Below, piece by piece: positions 17,514-25,140 of a DNA stretch of 64,000 nucleotides. The translations under genes and the position numbers were made by a program. Every line of letters starts with the position of its first letter. The stretch's first letter is position 1. This DNA comes from Oscillospiraceae bacterium (GTDB lineage: Bacteria; Bacillota; Clostridia; Oscillospirales; Oscillospiraceae). The notes under the pieces were generated by a model, which was not told the origin of the DNA, did no database searches, and saw only the letters and a list, made by a program, of their open reading frames with translations. Location of the stretch: positions 1 through 64,000 of the forward strand of contig JAFYAQ010000011.1 of assembly GCA_017540645.1 (NCBI GenBank), written 5' to 3'.

Positions 17514-18131
17514 CTAAAGACTCCGGCAGTAGTCTTCCAGATCCGTGAAGGGCTCCAGCACCGTGTCCTTCCGAAGATAGAGCGGGTGGTGGGGGTGCCC
17601 TTTCTTGGAGCGCGCTCCCGCCGTGTACCACACGGCCCCCAGCTCCTGCCCGATGGCGAGCATATCCTCCACACAGCGGGGCAGATAAGGCCGCTGTTCG
17701 ATCACACTGCCCCAGGCCGCCCATACGCTGGGCCGCCGGGGGAGGGAGGCCTCCAGCACGTAGCGGAAGGCGGCCATATTCTCCCGGTGAAGGGCCTCGT
17801 TCCGCACCCGGTCCATATCTCCCGGACGGGTGGCCCGCTGGGCGTATACGTTGAACATGATAAAGCTGTCAAAGCCGTTGAAGGCGGCGATCCGATCCAC
17901 GGACTTGAGCGTGTTGTCCAGCCGGTCCGGCTCCGCGGTGGAGGGGTTGACGCCGATGCAGATCAGGGGATGGCTGCCGCGCTGCCCCAGTATGTAACGG
18001 TATTCGGTGTAAAAATCCGGCACATAGAGCCAGCGGGAGGGATCATAATCCCCCCGCCGTCCGCTTTTTTCCAAGGCCTCCCCGAAGGGCATCAGCGCCA
18101 GTTCCTGGGTGGGCGCGCTGGGAATGTGCAC
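17514..18131 (-). CDS. DUF1643 family protein
   Basis: A 205-residue soluble protein with the family block ICIGVNPSTAEPDRLDNT, and a later WAAWGSVIEQR segment, which identify it as DUF1643. The function of the family is unknown. A GGGGGAG site 8 bases ahead supports the GTG at 18131; a Met at residue 14 is an alternative start. First of the three-gene run ending in gluQ. Confidence 0.75.
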   Translation of the reverse strand: MHIPSAPTQELALMPFGEALEKSGRRGDYDPSRWLYVPDFYTEYRYILGQRGSHPLICIGVNPSTAEPDRLDNTLKSVDRIAAFNGFDSFIMFNVYAQRATRPGDMDRVRNEALHRENMAAFRYVLEASLPRRPSVWAAWGSVIEQRPYLPRCVEDMLAIGQELGAVWYTAGARSKKGHPHHPLYLRKDTVLEPFTDLEDYCRSL

Positions 18132-18166
18132 GGCAATACTCCCCCTGTTACAAGAATTCAGACCCG

Positions 18167-18197
18167 GTTTCTGCCGCGGCTTTGCCGCGGCAGAAAC
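18167..18197. terminator. Perfect 14-bp hairpin between DUF1643 gene and secreted-protein gene
   Basis: GTTTCTGCCGCGGC and GCCGCGGCAGAAAC flank a TTT loop. The stem is strong but lacks a clear U-tract on either strand, so it may be a weak terminator or an mRNA 3' end for the secreted-protein gene upstream of it. Confidence 0.5.
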
Positions 18198-18204
18198 ACC
18201 CTCT

Positions 18205-19842
18205 TCAATACCAGATCCAGCCGAACAGCAAAATCTCGATCAGCCACTGCCTGACAGAGTAGTTCACCAGCACCGGGCAGGTAGCCGTAGCCTGCCCGTC
18301 CGCGGAGCGGCAGGTGATGACGGCGCTGCCGCGGCCCACGGCGTGGACGGTGCCGTCCGTATCCACCGTTGCCACCGATGGATCAGAGCTCTCAAAGTAC
18401 ACCAGAGAGACGTCCACATTCACGGGCAGGACCCGGGCGCTCAGCTGCGCGGTCTCCTTATAGTGGATCAACAGCCGCGAGGGGGTGAGAGTCACCTCGC
18501 TGGCGGCCACCTTGGCGGGGATGACCTCCTCTTCCAGCACCTCGCCGCAGTCGGCGCAAAGAAGCTGGCGGAGTCCCTCGACCCCGAAGTCGGGCTCCCG
18601 GACCAGGACCCATTCCCCGGCCACATGGGGTGCGATGACCTGGCGCTCCACCACCTGGCCGCAGACGGTGCAGATCCTCTGCCGTTCGCCGGAGGTCTCA
18701 TAGGTGGCGGGCTGGCTGATCACCCAGTCCCCGGGCTGGTGGGTGGGGGGGACAAAGCTGTCGTCCCAGGTGTTGCCGCAGCCGGTGCAGGTGTGGGTGG
18801 TATAGCCCCAGGTCGTGCAGTCCGCCTCGTGGACCACTTTGGTGAAGACGGGGTTATCACAGGTCTCGGGATTGAGCTTCACGTCGTAGTCGAAAAGCTC
18901 GTTGCGCAGGAAGGTCTGGGAACACTCGCTCATGTTGGTATAGGTGAGAAGCTCGCCCACAAAGGACTCGCAGTAGGCCCGCCGGTCCTTGTTGTCCTCA
19001 AAGAAGGTGATGATCCCGTTCACAGCGCAGCCGGTGATCTTGCCCAGTTCCTCGCTTTTGTCGTACTGGTAGTACATGCCCATCAGCCCGCCGTTGTGGG
19101 CATAGCCCCGGCAGGCGTCGTAGCCGTCGATGTTCACGCTGCAGTTGTAGATATCCCCGTTGCCGCAGGAGAGGATGCCGCCCATGAACTCTTCGCACCA
19201 TACCCCGTCGTCACACGCATCGTCGAAGATCAGAGTCACATCGACGCTGCAGCCGTGGAAAATGGCGGTGCCGAAGCCCACCAGACCGCCCACGCCGGCG
19301 TTGCTGCTGGGTCGGGGCTTGGAGCTGTTGGCGGCGTTCATGGTGCAGGCCGCCACAAGGGTCAGACGGGCGTCCCGCAAAGCGCAGTTTTGGATCAGGG
19401 AGTTTTTGGCATAGCCCGCAAGGGCACCGACAAAACAGTGTCCGGCGCTTGTCACATTGATCTCCACGCCCCGGAGCTGGAGGTTTTTCACCTCCGCGCC
19501 GTCCAGCACGGAGAAGAACCCGGCGAACTCAGAGTCATACTTTTTGTTGTTGCCGTCCACCGTGTCCCGGTGGGTCATGCCCACGGTGTAGACCGAGAGA
19601 TTATAAATGGTGTGGCCGTTGCCGTCCAGCTTGCCGGAAAAGGCGGGAGGCACCCAGGTCACGCCGGACATGTCGATGTCGCGGGTCAGGATATAGCTGC
19701 CGTCGGGATCTGTCCCCAGCTTCAGCAGATCCTCCACCGTGGCCAGCTCCGTGGGGCCGTCCGCCGCCAGCGCCGCCGGGAAGACAGAGCTTAACAGCAG
19801 CAGACACAGAGCCAGGGCTGTCAGTCTTTTTTTCATCGTCAT
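18205..19842 (-). CDS. Secreted surface protein with Big2-type domain
   Basis: A 545-residue exported protein. Residues 1-27 are a signal peptide (two Lys, hydrophobic core, AALA-A cleavage). Residues about 30-300 hold repeated GGLVGFG / GGLMGMY-type segments like GLUG repeats of clostridial surface proteins. Residues about 320-440 contain four Cys-x2-Cys pairs (CTGCG, CTVCG, CADCG and similar) that may bind zinc or form disulfides. Residues about 445-525 form a bacterial Ig-like (Big2) domain ending in VDTDGTVHAVGRGSAVITC. The last 15 residues are hydrophobic and aromatic. A possible -10 box (TATAAT) lies at about 19880. Function unknown; likely extracellular or cell-wall attached. Confidence 0.75.
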   Translation of the reverse strand: MTMKKRLTALALCLLLLSSVFPAALAADGPTELATVEDLLKLGTDPDGSYILTRDIDMSGVTWVPPAFSGKLDGNGHTIYNLSVYTVGMTHRDTVDGNNKKYDSEFAGFFSVLDGAEVKNLQLRGVEINVTSAGHCFVGALAGYAKNSLIQNCALRDARLTLVAACTMNAANSSKPRPSSNAGVGGLVGFGTAIFHGCSVDVTLIFDDACDDGVWCEEFMGGILSCGNGDIYNCSVNIDGYDACRGYAHNGGLMGMYYQYDKSEELGKITGCAVNGIITFFEDNKDRRAYCESFVGELLTYTNMSECSQTFLRNELFDYDVKLNPETCDNPVFTKVVHEADCTTWGYTTHTCTGCGNTWDDSFVPPTHQPGDWVISQPATYETSGERQRICTVCGQVVERQVIAPHVAGEWVLVREPDFGVEGLRQLLCADCGEVLEEEVIPAKVAASEVTLTPSRLLIHYKETAQLSARVLPVNVDVSLVYFESSDPSVATVDTDGTVHAVGRGSAVITCRSADGQATATCPVLVNYSVRQWLIEILLFGWIWY

Positions 19843-19975
19843 AGCGCTTCCTCCAATCGGGTTTTACCAGTGCGGAAAAAATTATACCACAGTTTTTTCG
19901 GAAAGAAAAGCGTTCTCTTCCCATTGGCGGGGATTTGCGGTATAATTCATATATTCTCTGTGTGCGAGGTCGCCT

Positions 19976-20920
19976 ATGGACGTTCTGTTCGGCCCCATGG
20001 AGGGCATCACCACCAGCAGTTTCCGCCGTGTCCACGCCGCCATGTTTCCCGGCTGCGACGGGTATTACACCCCTTTTATCTCTCCCACCTGCGATCATAT
20101 TTTCACCGCCCGGGAGCACCGGGAGATCGACCCGGAGCGGAATGAGGGCCTGCGGGTCGTCCCCCAGCTCCTGGGGAAAAATACGGAGGACTTCCTCTGG
20201 GCCGCCCGGTGCCTGAAGGAACTGGGCTATGAGGAGGTCAACCTGAATCTGGGCTGCCCCTCCGCCACCGTCACCGCCAAGGGGAAGGGGGCCGGCCTGC
20301 TGCGCACGCCGGAGGTCCTGCGCTCCTTTCTGGACGGGATCTTTGCCCAGGCGCCGCTGCGCGTGTCCGTCAAGACCCGGCTGGGCTGGGCCCGGGCGGA
20401 GGAATTCCCCGCCCTGCTGGCGCTCTATAACCAGTATCCGATCGCGGAGCTGATCCTCCACGTCCGCACCCGTCAGGAGTTTTACACCCTGGGGGCGATC
20501 CACCGGGAGATGTTTGACTACGCCCTCCGGGAGAGCGCCGCCCCGGTGACCTATAACGGGGACCTGCTGACGGCGGCGGACGTGAAGGCCTTTGCCGAGG
20601 CCTATCCCCGGGCGGAGCGGGTCATGCTGGCCCGGGGCGCGGCGACAGACCCGGCTCTGTTCCGCGTCCTCCGGGGCGGCGCGCCGGTCAGCCGGGAGGA
20701 GCTGCGCGCCTTCCACCGGGCGCTGAGCGACGCCTACACCCGGGACATGGGGGCGCTCAACGCCATGCGCCGGATGAAGGAGCTGTGGCGGAACATGCTC
20801 AGCCTCTTTCAGGGCGGCGAGGCCCTGCGCTCCCGACTGGGCCGTATCGAAGATCCCCGGAAACTGGAGGACTTCGTCTCCCGGGTCCTCCGGGAACTGC
20901 CCATGGAGACGGAAGGTTGA
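19976..20920 (+). CDS. dus: tRNA-dihydrouridine synthase family protein
   Basis: FMN-dependent reduction of uridine in tRNA. The 314-residue TIM-barrel protein starts VLFGPMEGITTSSFR, has LNLGCPSATVTAKGKGAGLL with the catalytic Cys region, the KTRLGW segment and HVRTR, then a YNGDLLTA loop and a phosphate-binding MLARGAATDP. A -10 box TATAAT stands at 19941-19946. Which uridine is modified is not clear. Confidence 0.88.
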   Translation: MDVLFGPMEGITTSSFRRVHAAMFPGCDGYYTPFISPTCDHIFTAREHREIDPERNEGLRVVPQLLGKNTEDFLWAARCLKELGYEEVNLNLGCPSATVTAKGKGAGLLRTPEVLRSFLDGIFAQAPLRVSVKTRLGWARAEEFPALLALYNQYPIAELILHVRTRQEFYTLGAIHREMFDYALRESAAPVTYNGDLLTAADVKAFAEAYPRAERVMLARGAATDPALFRVLRGGAPVSREELRAFHRALSDAYTRDMGALNAMRRMKELWRNMLSLFQGGEALRSRLGRIEDPRKLEDFVSRVLRELPMETEG

Positions 20921-20929
20921 CATAACATA

Positions 20930-21211
20930 CTATCCGCCGTCCCCGTCCAGAAAGCGCCAGAACACCCAGCGGTGGCTGCGGACGGTGTAGCGCAGCTCAA
21001 AGAGCCGCAGCCGTCCGCCCATTAGGGCCAGACAGTCAAAGCGAAAGGCTTCGATCCCCCGATAGCTGATCTCCTCGCTGTGGCGTATTTTGCGTATCCG
21101 CACCGTCAGACGCTCGCCCTCTTCCCCCTCCAGGCGGAACCGGGCGGGGAGAAGGGTGCCGTCCGGGCTGCAGGTGGCGATCATCTCCACCGGCCGATTG
21201 GCAGCATCCAT
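20930..21211 (-). CDS. Small conserved-looking protein of unknown function
   Basis: A 93-residue soluble protein, starting MDAANRPVEMIATC, rich in charged residues and beta-prone segments, with no domain I recognise. An AGGAG site 9 bases before the ATG, and a TATAAT-like box on the minus strand near 21245, support expression. It converges with dus and diverges from an S24 regulator across a perfect inverted repeat, so it may be controlled by that regulator or by the repeat. Confidence 0.6.
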   Translation of the reverse strand: MDAANRPVEMIATCSPDGTLLPARFRLEGEEGERLTVRIRKIRHSEEISYRGIEAFRFDCLALMGGRLRLFELRYTVRSHRWVFWRFLDGDGG

Positions 21212-21216
21212 GGCAA

Positions 21217-21268
21217 AATTCTCCTAATAAGCTAATAACCGCATTATAACTCGCTTATTAGGAGAATT
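21217..21268. promoter_or_regulatory. Perfect 16-bp inverted repeat in divergent promoter region
   Basis: AATTCTCCTAATAAGC at 21217-21232 is repeated exactly in reverse complement at 21253-21268, with a 20-base spacer that holds the minus-strand -10 box. One arm contains the AGGAG ribosome site of the 93-residue gene. It can act as an operator or fold as a hairpin masking that ribosome site. Confidence 0.7.
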
Positions 21269-21304
21269 CAAGAGGATTTTTTCGCCTGTTGAGAGAATTT
21301 CCGC

Positions 21305-21333
21305 TTGCGCTTTTCCCGGCGATGATATATAGT
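21305..21333 (+). promoter_or_regulatory. Promoter of the S24 regulator
   Basis: TTGCGC (21305-21310) and TATAGT (21328-21333), spacer 17 bases. A GGAGGGG ribosome site follows before the ATG at 21373. Confidence 0.55.
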
Positions 21334-21372
21334 ATCCGTAGAAAAACATCCTTTTACAGAAGGAGGGGCCAT

Positions 21373-21972
21373 ATGGACAACAGCTTCGGCAGTCGGCTCT
21401 CCGCCCACAGGAAGGCGGCGGGCTTCAACCAGACCCAGGTGGCCCGGCGCATGACGGCGGCGGGCTTCCCGGTCCGGACCCAGGCGGTCAGCAAGTGGGA
21501 GACCGGGCAGACCATGCCCAGCGCCCGACAGCTGGTGGAGCTGTGCCGGCTCTACGGCATCCGGGACGTGGTGGCCGCCTTTGACCCGCCCGCGGCGGAG
21601 CGCGGCCCGATCCGCGTCCTGCCCCTCTACCATCTGGCGGTGTCCGCCGGCACGGGCGAATTTCTGGACGGCGCCGGGTATGACAGCGTGGAGGTGGGGG
21701 AGGAGGTCTCTCCGGACGCGGACTTTGGGGTGCGCATTGCCGGTGACAGCATGGAGCCACGCTTCGTCCACGGGCAGATCGTCTGGGTCCACCGACAGCA
21801 GGAGCTGCAGAGCGGACAGATCGGCATTTTCCTCTTCAACGGCGCCGGCTACTGCAAGCGGCTGGAGCGGCGGGGGGAGAGGGTGGAACTGGTGTCCCTG
21901 AATCCCCGCTATGCCCCCCTTCCCGTCACGGCGGCGGATGAGCTGCGGGTGTTCGGGAAAGTGGTGGGATGA
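21373..21972 (+). CDS. LexA-like transcriptional regulator (XRE HTH + S24 peptidase)
   Basis: A 199-residue protein. Residues about 5-65 are an XRE/Cro-type helix-turn-helix (FNQTQVARRM ... QAVSKWETGQTMPS). Residues about 90-195 are an S24 LexA/CI-like domain with the catalytic Ser in AGDSMEPRF and the Lys in GYCKRLERR. Such proteins repress target genes and may cleave themselves on DNA damage; here both catalytic residues are present. It is divergent to the 93-residue gene across an inverted repeat. Start ATG 21373 has AGGAGGGG upstream; an in-frame TTG at 21289 is not supported. Confidence 0.85.
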   Translation: MDNSFGSRLSAHRKAAGFNQTQVARRMTAAGFPVRTQAVSKWETGQTMPSARQLVELCRLYGIRDVVAAFDPPAAERGPIRVLPLYHLAVSAGTGEFLDGAGYDSVEVGEEVSPDADFGVRIAGDSMEPRFVHGQIVWVHRQQELQSGQIGIFLFNGAGYCKRLERRGERVELVSLNPRYAPLPVTAADELRVFGKVVG

Positions 21973-21973
21973 C

Positions 21974-22002
21974 TTGCATTCCTCCTGCGGTCCGGCTATA
22001 AT
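21974..22002 (+). promoter_or_regulatory. Promoter of the PAP2-barstar gene
   Basis: TTGCAT (21974-21979) and perfect TATAAT (21997-22002), 17-base spacer, beginning two bases after the regulator's stop codon. Confidence 0.7.
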
Positions 22003-22061
22003 CAATATAATAAGACCCTCCGGACAGATCCGGATAGTTTACATAAAATTGGAGGTATCCC

Positions 22062-23138
22062 ATGGAATTGACTGCGGTTGCCCCGATGGAACTGACCGCC
22101 ATTGCCGTCTGGCTGAACACCGCTTTCGCGGCCTTTGACGAGAGCGTTGCCATTGCGATCCACAAGCTGTATGAGGCGGCCCCCGGCTTCTTCACACCCT
22201 TCCTTACGCTGATCAGCCTGATGGGAAAGGGCGGCGCCTTTCTCATTTTACTGTCGCTGTGTCTGATCGTCTTCCGTCCCACCCGGCGCTACGGCACCGC
22301 CATGCTCCTGGGTCTGGCCATCGGCGCGCTGATCACCAACATCGCCGTGAAACCCCTGGTGGCGCGGCCCCGGCCATACACCTGGGACGGCAGCGTGTAC
22401 CAGCGCTTCTGGCACCAGCTGGGCGAGCATGTGGAGAGCGACAAAAGCTTCCCCTCCGGCCACATGACCGCCGCCATGGCTTTTTCCACGGCGCTGTTCC
22501 TCCGGGGCAACCGGAAGATCAGCTGGACCATCTTCTTCTTCGCCTTTGCCATGGGCATCTCCCGGATCTATCTGAGCGTCCATTACGCCACGGACGTGCT
22601 GGGCGGCGTGGTGACCGGCGCCGTCGGCGGTACGGCGGGCTATATCCTCTCCCTGCGTCTGCCGGAGAGCTATTACCGGGGCGACGCCCGCAGACTGCTC
22701 CCCGGCTGGAAGCAGCAGGGCCGGCACCAGGCCGTCCGGGAGGAACAGCGCGAAGAGCTGGTGATCGACGGGGACAACTTCTCCGACCTCCGGGGCTTTT
22801 ATGCGGAGATCGACCGGCTGTTCCGGCCCGAGACGCCCACCTGCGGGCTGGACGCCCTGAACGATGTGCTGCGGGGCGGACTGGGCGGCAAGACTACGGG
22901 GGAGCCTGTGGTGATCCGCTGGGTCCACGCGGACAAGAGCCGGGAAGATCTGGGCTATGAGACCACGGCGAAGTACTATGAGGCCGCGCTGGAGCGTGTC
23001 CACCCCAACAACCGGGAGCGGATGGAGCGCCGGCTGGAGCAGGCCAGAGCCGGGGAGGGGGAGACCCTCTTTGACCGGATCTGCACCCTGATCCGCCGCA
23101 CGGACACCGGCCACGACTGCGAGCTGATCCTGGAATAA
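22062..23138 (+). CDS. PAP2 phosphatase fused to a barstar-like domain
   Basis: A 358-residue two-part protein. Residues about 15-215 are a six-helix PAP2 lipid/undecaprenyl-phosphate phosphatase with all three motifs: KPLVARPRP, PSGH, and SRIYLSVHYATD. Residues about 235-358 are soluble and look like barstar, the inhibitor of the RNase barnase: ELVIDGDNFSDL, then GLDALNDVLRGGLG, which keeps the two Asp corresponding to barstar Asp35 and Asp39, and an HDCELILE end. GGAGG precedes the ATG. PAP2 proteins act on the outer face or in the membrane; the barstar part is predicted to be cytosolic. The joint role is unknown; no barnase-like gene is seen here. Confidence 0.8.
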   Translation: MELTAVAPMELTAIAVWLNTAFAAFDESVAIAIHKLYEAAPGFFTPFLTLISLMGKGGAFLILLSLCLIVFRPTRRYGTAMLLGLAIGALITNIAVKPLVARPRPYTWDGSVYQRFWHQLGEHVESDKSFPSGHMTAAMAFSTALFLRGNRKISWTIFFFAFAMGISRIYLSVHYATDVLGGVVTGAVGGTAGYILSLRLPESYYRGDARRLLPGWKQQGRHQAVREEQREELVIDGDNFSDLRGFYAEIDRLFRPETPTCGLDALNDVLRGGLGGKTTGEPVVIRWVHADKSREDLGYETTAKYYEAALERVHPNNRERMERRLEQARAGEGETLFDRICTLIRRTDTGHDCELILE

Positions 23139-23144
23139 AAAGAG

Positions 23145-23175
23145 ACCCGAAGGGAAAATTTCCCTTCGGGTTATT
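23145..23175 (+). terminator. Terminator after PAP2-barstar gene
   Basis: ACCCGAAGGGAAA pairs with TTTCCCTTCGGGT, followed by TATT. It abuts the PadR promoter, whose -35 box begins at 23174. Confidence 0.8.
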
Positions 23176-23210
23176 GACATGCACAATACTTCGTGATACG
23201 ATGTATTACG
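23174..23210 (+). promoter_or_regulatory. PadR operon promoter with near-palindromic operator
   Basis: TTGACA (23174-23179) and TACGAT (23197-23202), spacer 17. Over the -10 box lies the imperfect dyad CGTGATAC-GAT-GTATTACG (23192-23210), which would fit autorepression by the PadR protein encoded next. Confidence 0.65.
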
Positions 23211-23226
23211 AGAAAGGAGGTATACG

Positions 23227-23547
23227 ATGGACAATCAGATGAAGCGCGGCCTGCTGGACGTTTGCGTTTTGGCCGCCATCAAAGACCAGGATTCCTACGG
23301 CTATCAGATCATCAAGGATATGAAGCCCTACATGGCCCTGTCTGAATCGACCTTATATACCATCCTCAAACGACTGGAGGCGGCGGAGCTTCTCACGGTC
23401 CGCAGCGCAGAGCACGGCGGCAGGCTCCGAAAGTATTATCACATCACCGACGCCGGGCGGCGGCGGCTCCGGGAATTCAAGGTCGAGTGGAGAGAGATCA
23501 TCTCCCTTTATCAATTCATCACCAGGGAGGAGGATGACAATGTATAA
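23227..23547 (+). CDS. PadR family transcriptional regulator
   Basis: A 106-residue winged-helix repressor of the short PadR type: LDVCVLAAIKDQDSYGYQI, the ESTLYTILKRLE recognition helix, and the wing HGGRLRKYYHIT. GAAAGGAGG precedes the ATG. The gene overlaps the next by 8 bases. In many Firmicutes PadR-DUF1700-DUF4097 form a conserved operon linked to envelope stress; the same order is seen here. Confidence 0.9.
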   Translation: MDNQMKRGLLDVCVLAAIKDQDSYGYQIIKDMKPYMALSESTLYTILKRLEAAELLTVRSAEHGGRLRKYYHITDAGRRRLREFKVEWREIISLYQFITREEDDNV

Positions 23548-24139
23548 GCGGGAATTCCTTGCCCGACTGCGAGAGGGCCTGTCCGGCCTGCCCTGGGACG
23601 ACGTGGCCGAGCGCCTGAACTTTTTCAGCGAGAGCATCGACGACCGGATGGAGGACGGCCTGACGGAAGAGGAGGCCGTAGAGGAGCTGGGCCCGGTGGA
23701 GGAGATCATCGCCCAGATCATAGCGGAAACGCCTCTGACCCGCATTGTACGGGAAAAGGTGCGTCCAAAGCGGCGGATGCAGCCATGGGAGATCGTGCTT
23801 CTGGTCCTGGGCTCTCCTCTCTGGCTTGCGCTGCTGATTGCCGCGTTTGCCGTTGTTATCTCCGTATACGCCGTCCTTTGGTCGCTGGTTTTGTCCCTGT
23901 GGGCCGTGGAGGCGGCGCTGACTGTCAGCGCCCTGGCCGCCGCGGCGTCGGGGATCCTCCTGTTCGGTCACGGCGGGCTGCTGCGGCTGACCCTGTTTTC
24001 CGGTGGCAGCGTGCTTGCGGGACTGTCCATCTTCCTGTTCTTTGGCAGTCGGGCGGCGACCCGCGGGGCCGCATGGCTGACGAAGCGGATCGCACAATGG
24101 ATCAAGTCTCTTTTTGTCGGAAAGGAGAGCGCAATATGA
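23540..24139 (+). CDS. DUF1700 family membrane protein
   Basis: A 199-residue protein. The first 80 residues are soluble and acidic (LREGLSGLPWDDVAERLNFF, EEEAVEELG), the classical DUF1700 head; the rest has about three to four membrane segments. I chose the ATG at 23540, 6 bases after AGGAGG; an ATG at 23534 is too close to that site. Its stop overlaps the DUF4097 start (ATGA). Function unknown; family proteins are probably membrane partners in signalling with PadR. Confidence 0.85.
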   Translation: MYKREFLARLREGLSGLPWDDVAERLNFFSESIDDRMEDGLTEEEAVEELGPVEEIIAQIIAETPLTRIVREKVRPKRRMQPWEIVLLVLGSPLWLALLIAAFAVVISVYAVLWSLVLSLWAVEAALTVSALAAAASGILLFGHGGLLRLTLFSGGSVLAGLSIFLFFGSRAATRGAAWLTKRIAQWIKSLFVGKESAI

Positions 24140-25098
24140 GGCGGACAACGATCTGGCTGGTGACGGCGGCGGCGCTGATCCTGGTGGGAGCCGGAGGTCT
24201 GGCCCTGGCCATGGCGCTCAGCAACGGGGATTTTTCCCAGCTGAGCACCACGAGCTACGAGACAAAAACGGTTGACATAACAGAACAATTCCGGGATATT
24301 TCCCTCCGGACCGGAGAGGAGGACGTCCTCTTTGTTCCCTCCGCGGACGGGGCGTGCCGTGTCGTCTTCCGTGTATGGGAAAAGGTCAGCTGCACCGCCG
24401 CGGTCGAGGACTCCGCGCTGCGCATTGAGACGCAGGACGGCCGGAGCGCCGCAGAAAAGATCAGCGTTTTCTCCATGGAAAGCCCCAGCGTTACCGTCTA
24501 TCTGCCACGGGCCGACTACGGCGCACTCCTCATGGAAGGGAGCACAGGTGACGTGGAGATGGACGCGGAGCACCGGTTTGAGCGGGCGGAAATTTCCGCC
24601 GGCACGGGGGATGTGAACTGGAAGGCCTCCCTGTCGGGGGCCCTGCGGATCGAACTGAGTACCGGTGACATCCGTCTGGACGGCATATCCGCCGGAGAGC
24701 TTGCCCTATCCGTATCTACCGGCGGGGTGAATCTGCATTCCGTGAACTGCCGGGGCGGGATCACCATCGGCGTCAGCACAGGCAAGGCGAGCCTCTCGAA
24801 TGTCCGCTGCCGGAGCCTCCGCTCTGCCGGGAGCACGGGTGATATCCGCCTGGAGGATCTGATCGCGGAGGAGGGGATCTCCGTCGAGAGGAGCACGGGG
24901 GACGTGGAGCTCCGGGGCTGCGACGCCGCAGAGCTCTTCATTAAAACAAGTACTGGCGATGTCAGCGGCTCGCTGCTCTCACCGAAGAGGTACGTCACCC
25001 ACAGCGACACAGGCCGCGTGGAGATACCCGAATCCTTCGACGGCGGCAAATGCGAGATCCGCACGACCACAGGGAATATCCTCCTCCGCGAGGACTGA
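24136..25098 (+). CDS. DUF4097 family exported beta-helix protein
   Basis: A 320-residue protein with an N-terminal signal/anchor (residues 1-28) and a long stretch of short beta repeats. From about residue 135 onward a Ser/Thr-Thr-Gly-Asp motif recurs about every 19-20 residues (STGDV, GTGDV, STGDI, STGGV, STGKA, STGDI, STGDV, STGDV, DTGRV, TTGNI), ten turns in all, typical of the DUF4097 adhesin-like fold. The domain is predicted to lie outside the membrane. GAAAGGAG precedes the start; a terminator follows. Confidence 0.85.
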   Translation: MRRTTIWLVTAAALILVGAGGLALAMALSNGDFSQLSTTSYETKTVDITEQFRDISLRTGEEDVLFVPSADGACRVVFRVWEKVSCTAAVEDSALRIETQDGRSAAEKISVFSMESPSVTVYLPRADYGALLMEGSTGDVEMDAEHRFERAEISAGTGDVNWKASLSGALRIELSTGDIRLDGISAGELALSVSTGGVNLHSVNCRGGITIGVSTGKASLSNVRCRSLRSAGSTGDIRLEDLIAEEGISVERSTGDVELRGCDAAELFIKTSTGDVSGSLLSPKRYVTHSDTGRVEIPESFDGGKCEIRTTTGNILLRED

Positions 25099-25104
25099 AA
25101 CGAA

Positions 25105-25140
25105 CGCCGCCCGGGGAAAACCCGGGCGGCGTAATTTTTT
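25105..25140 (+). terminator. Terminator after DUF4097 gene
   Basis: CGCCGCCCGGG and CCCGGGCGGCG around a GAAAA loop, followed by TAATTTTTTT. It also abuts the ltaE stop on the other strand. Confidence 0.9.
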
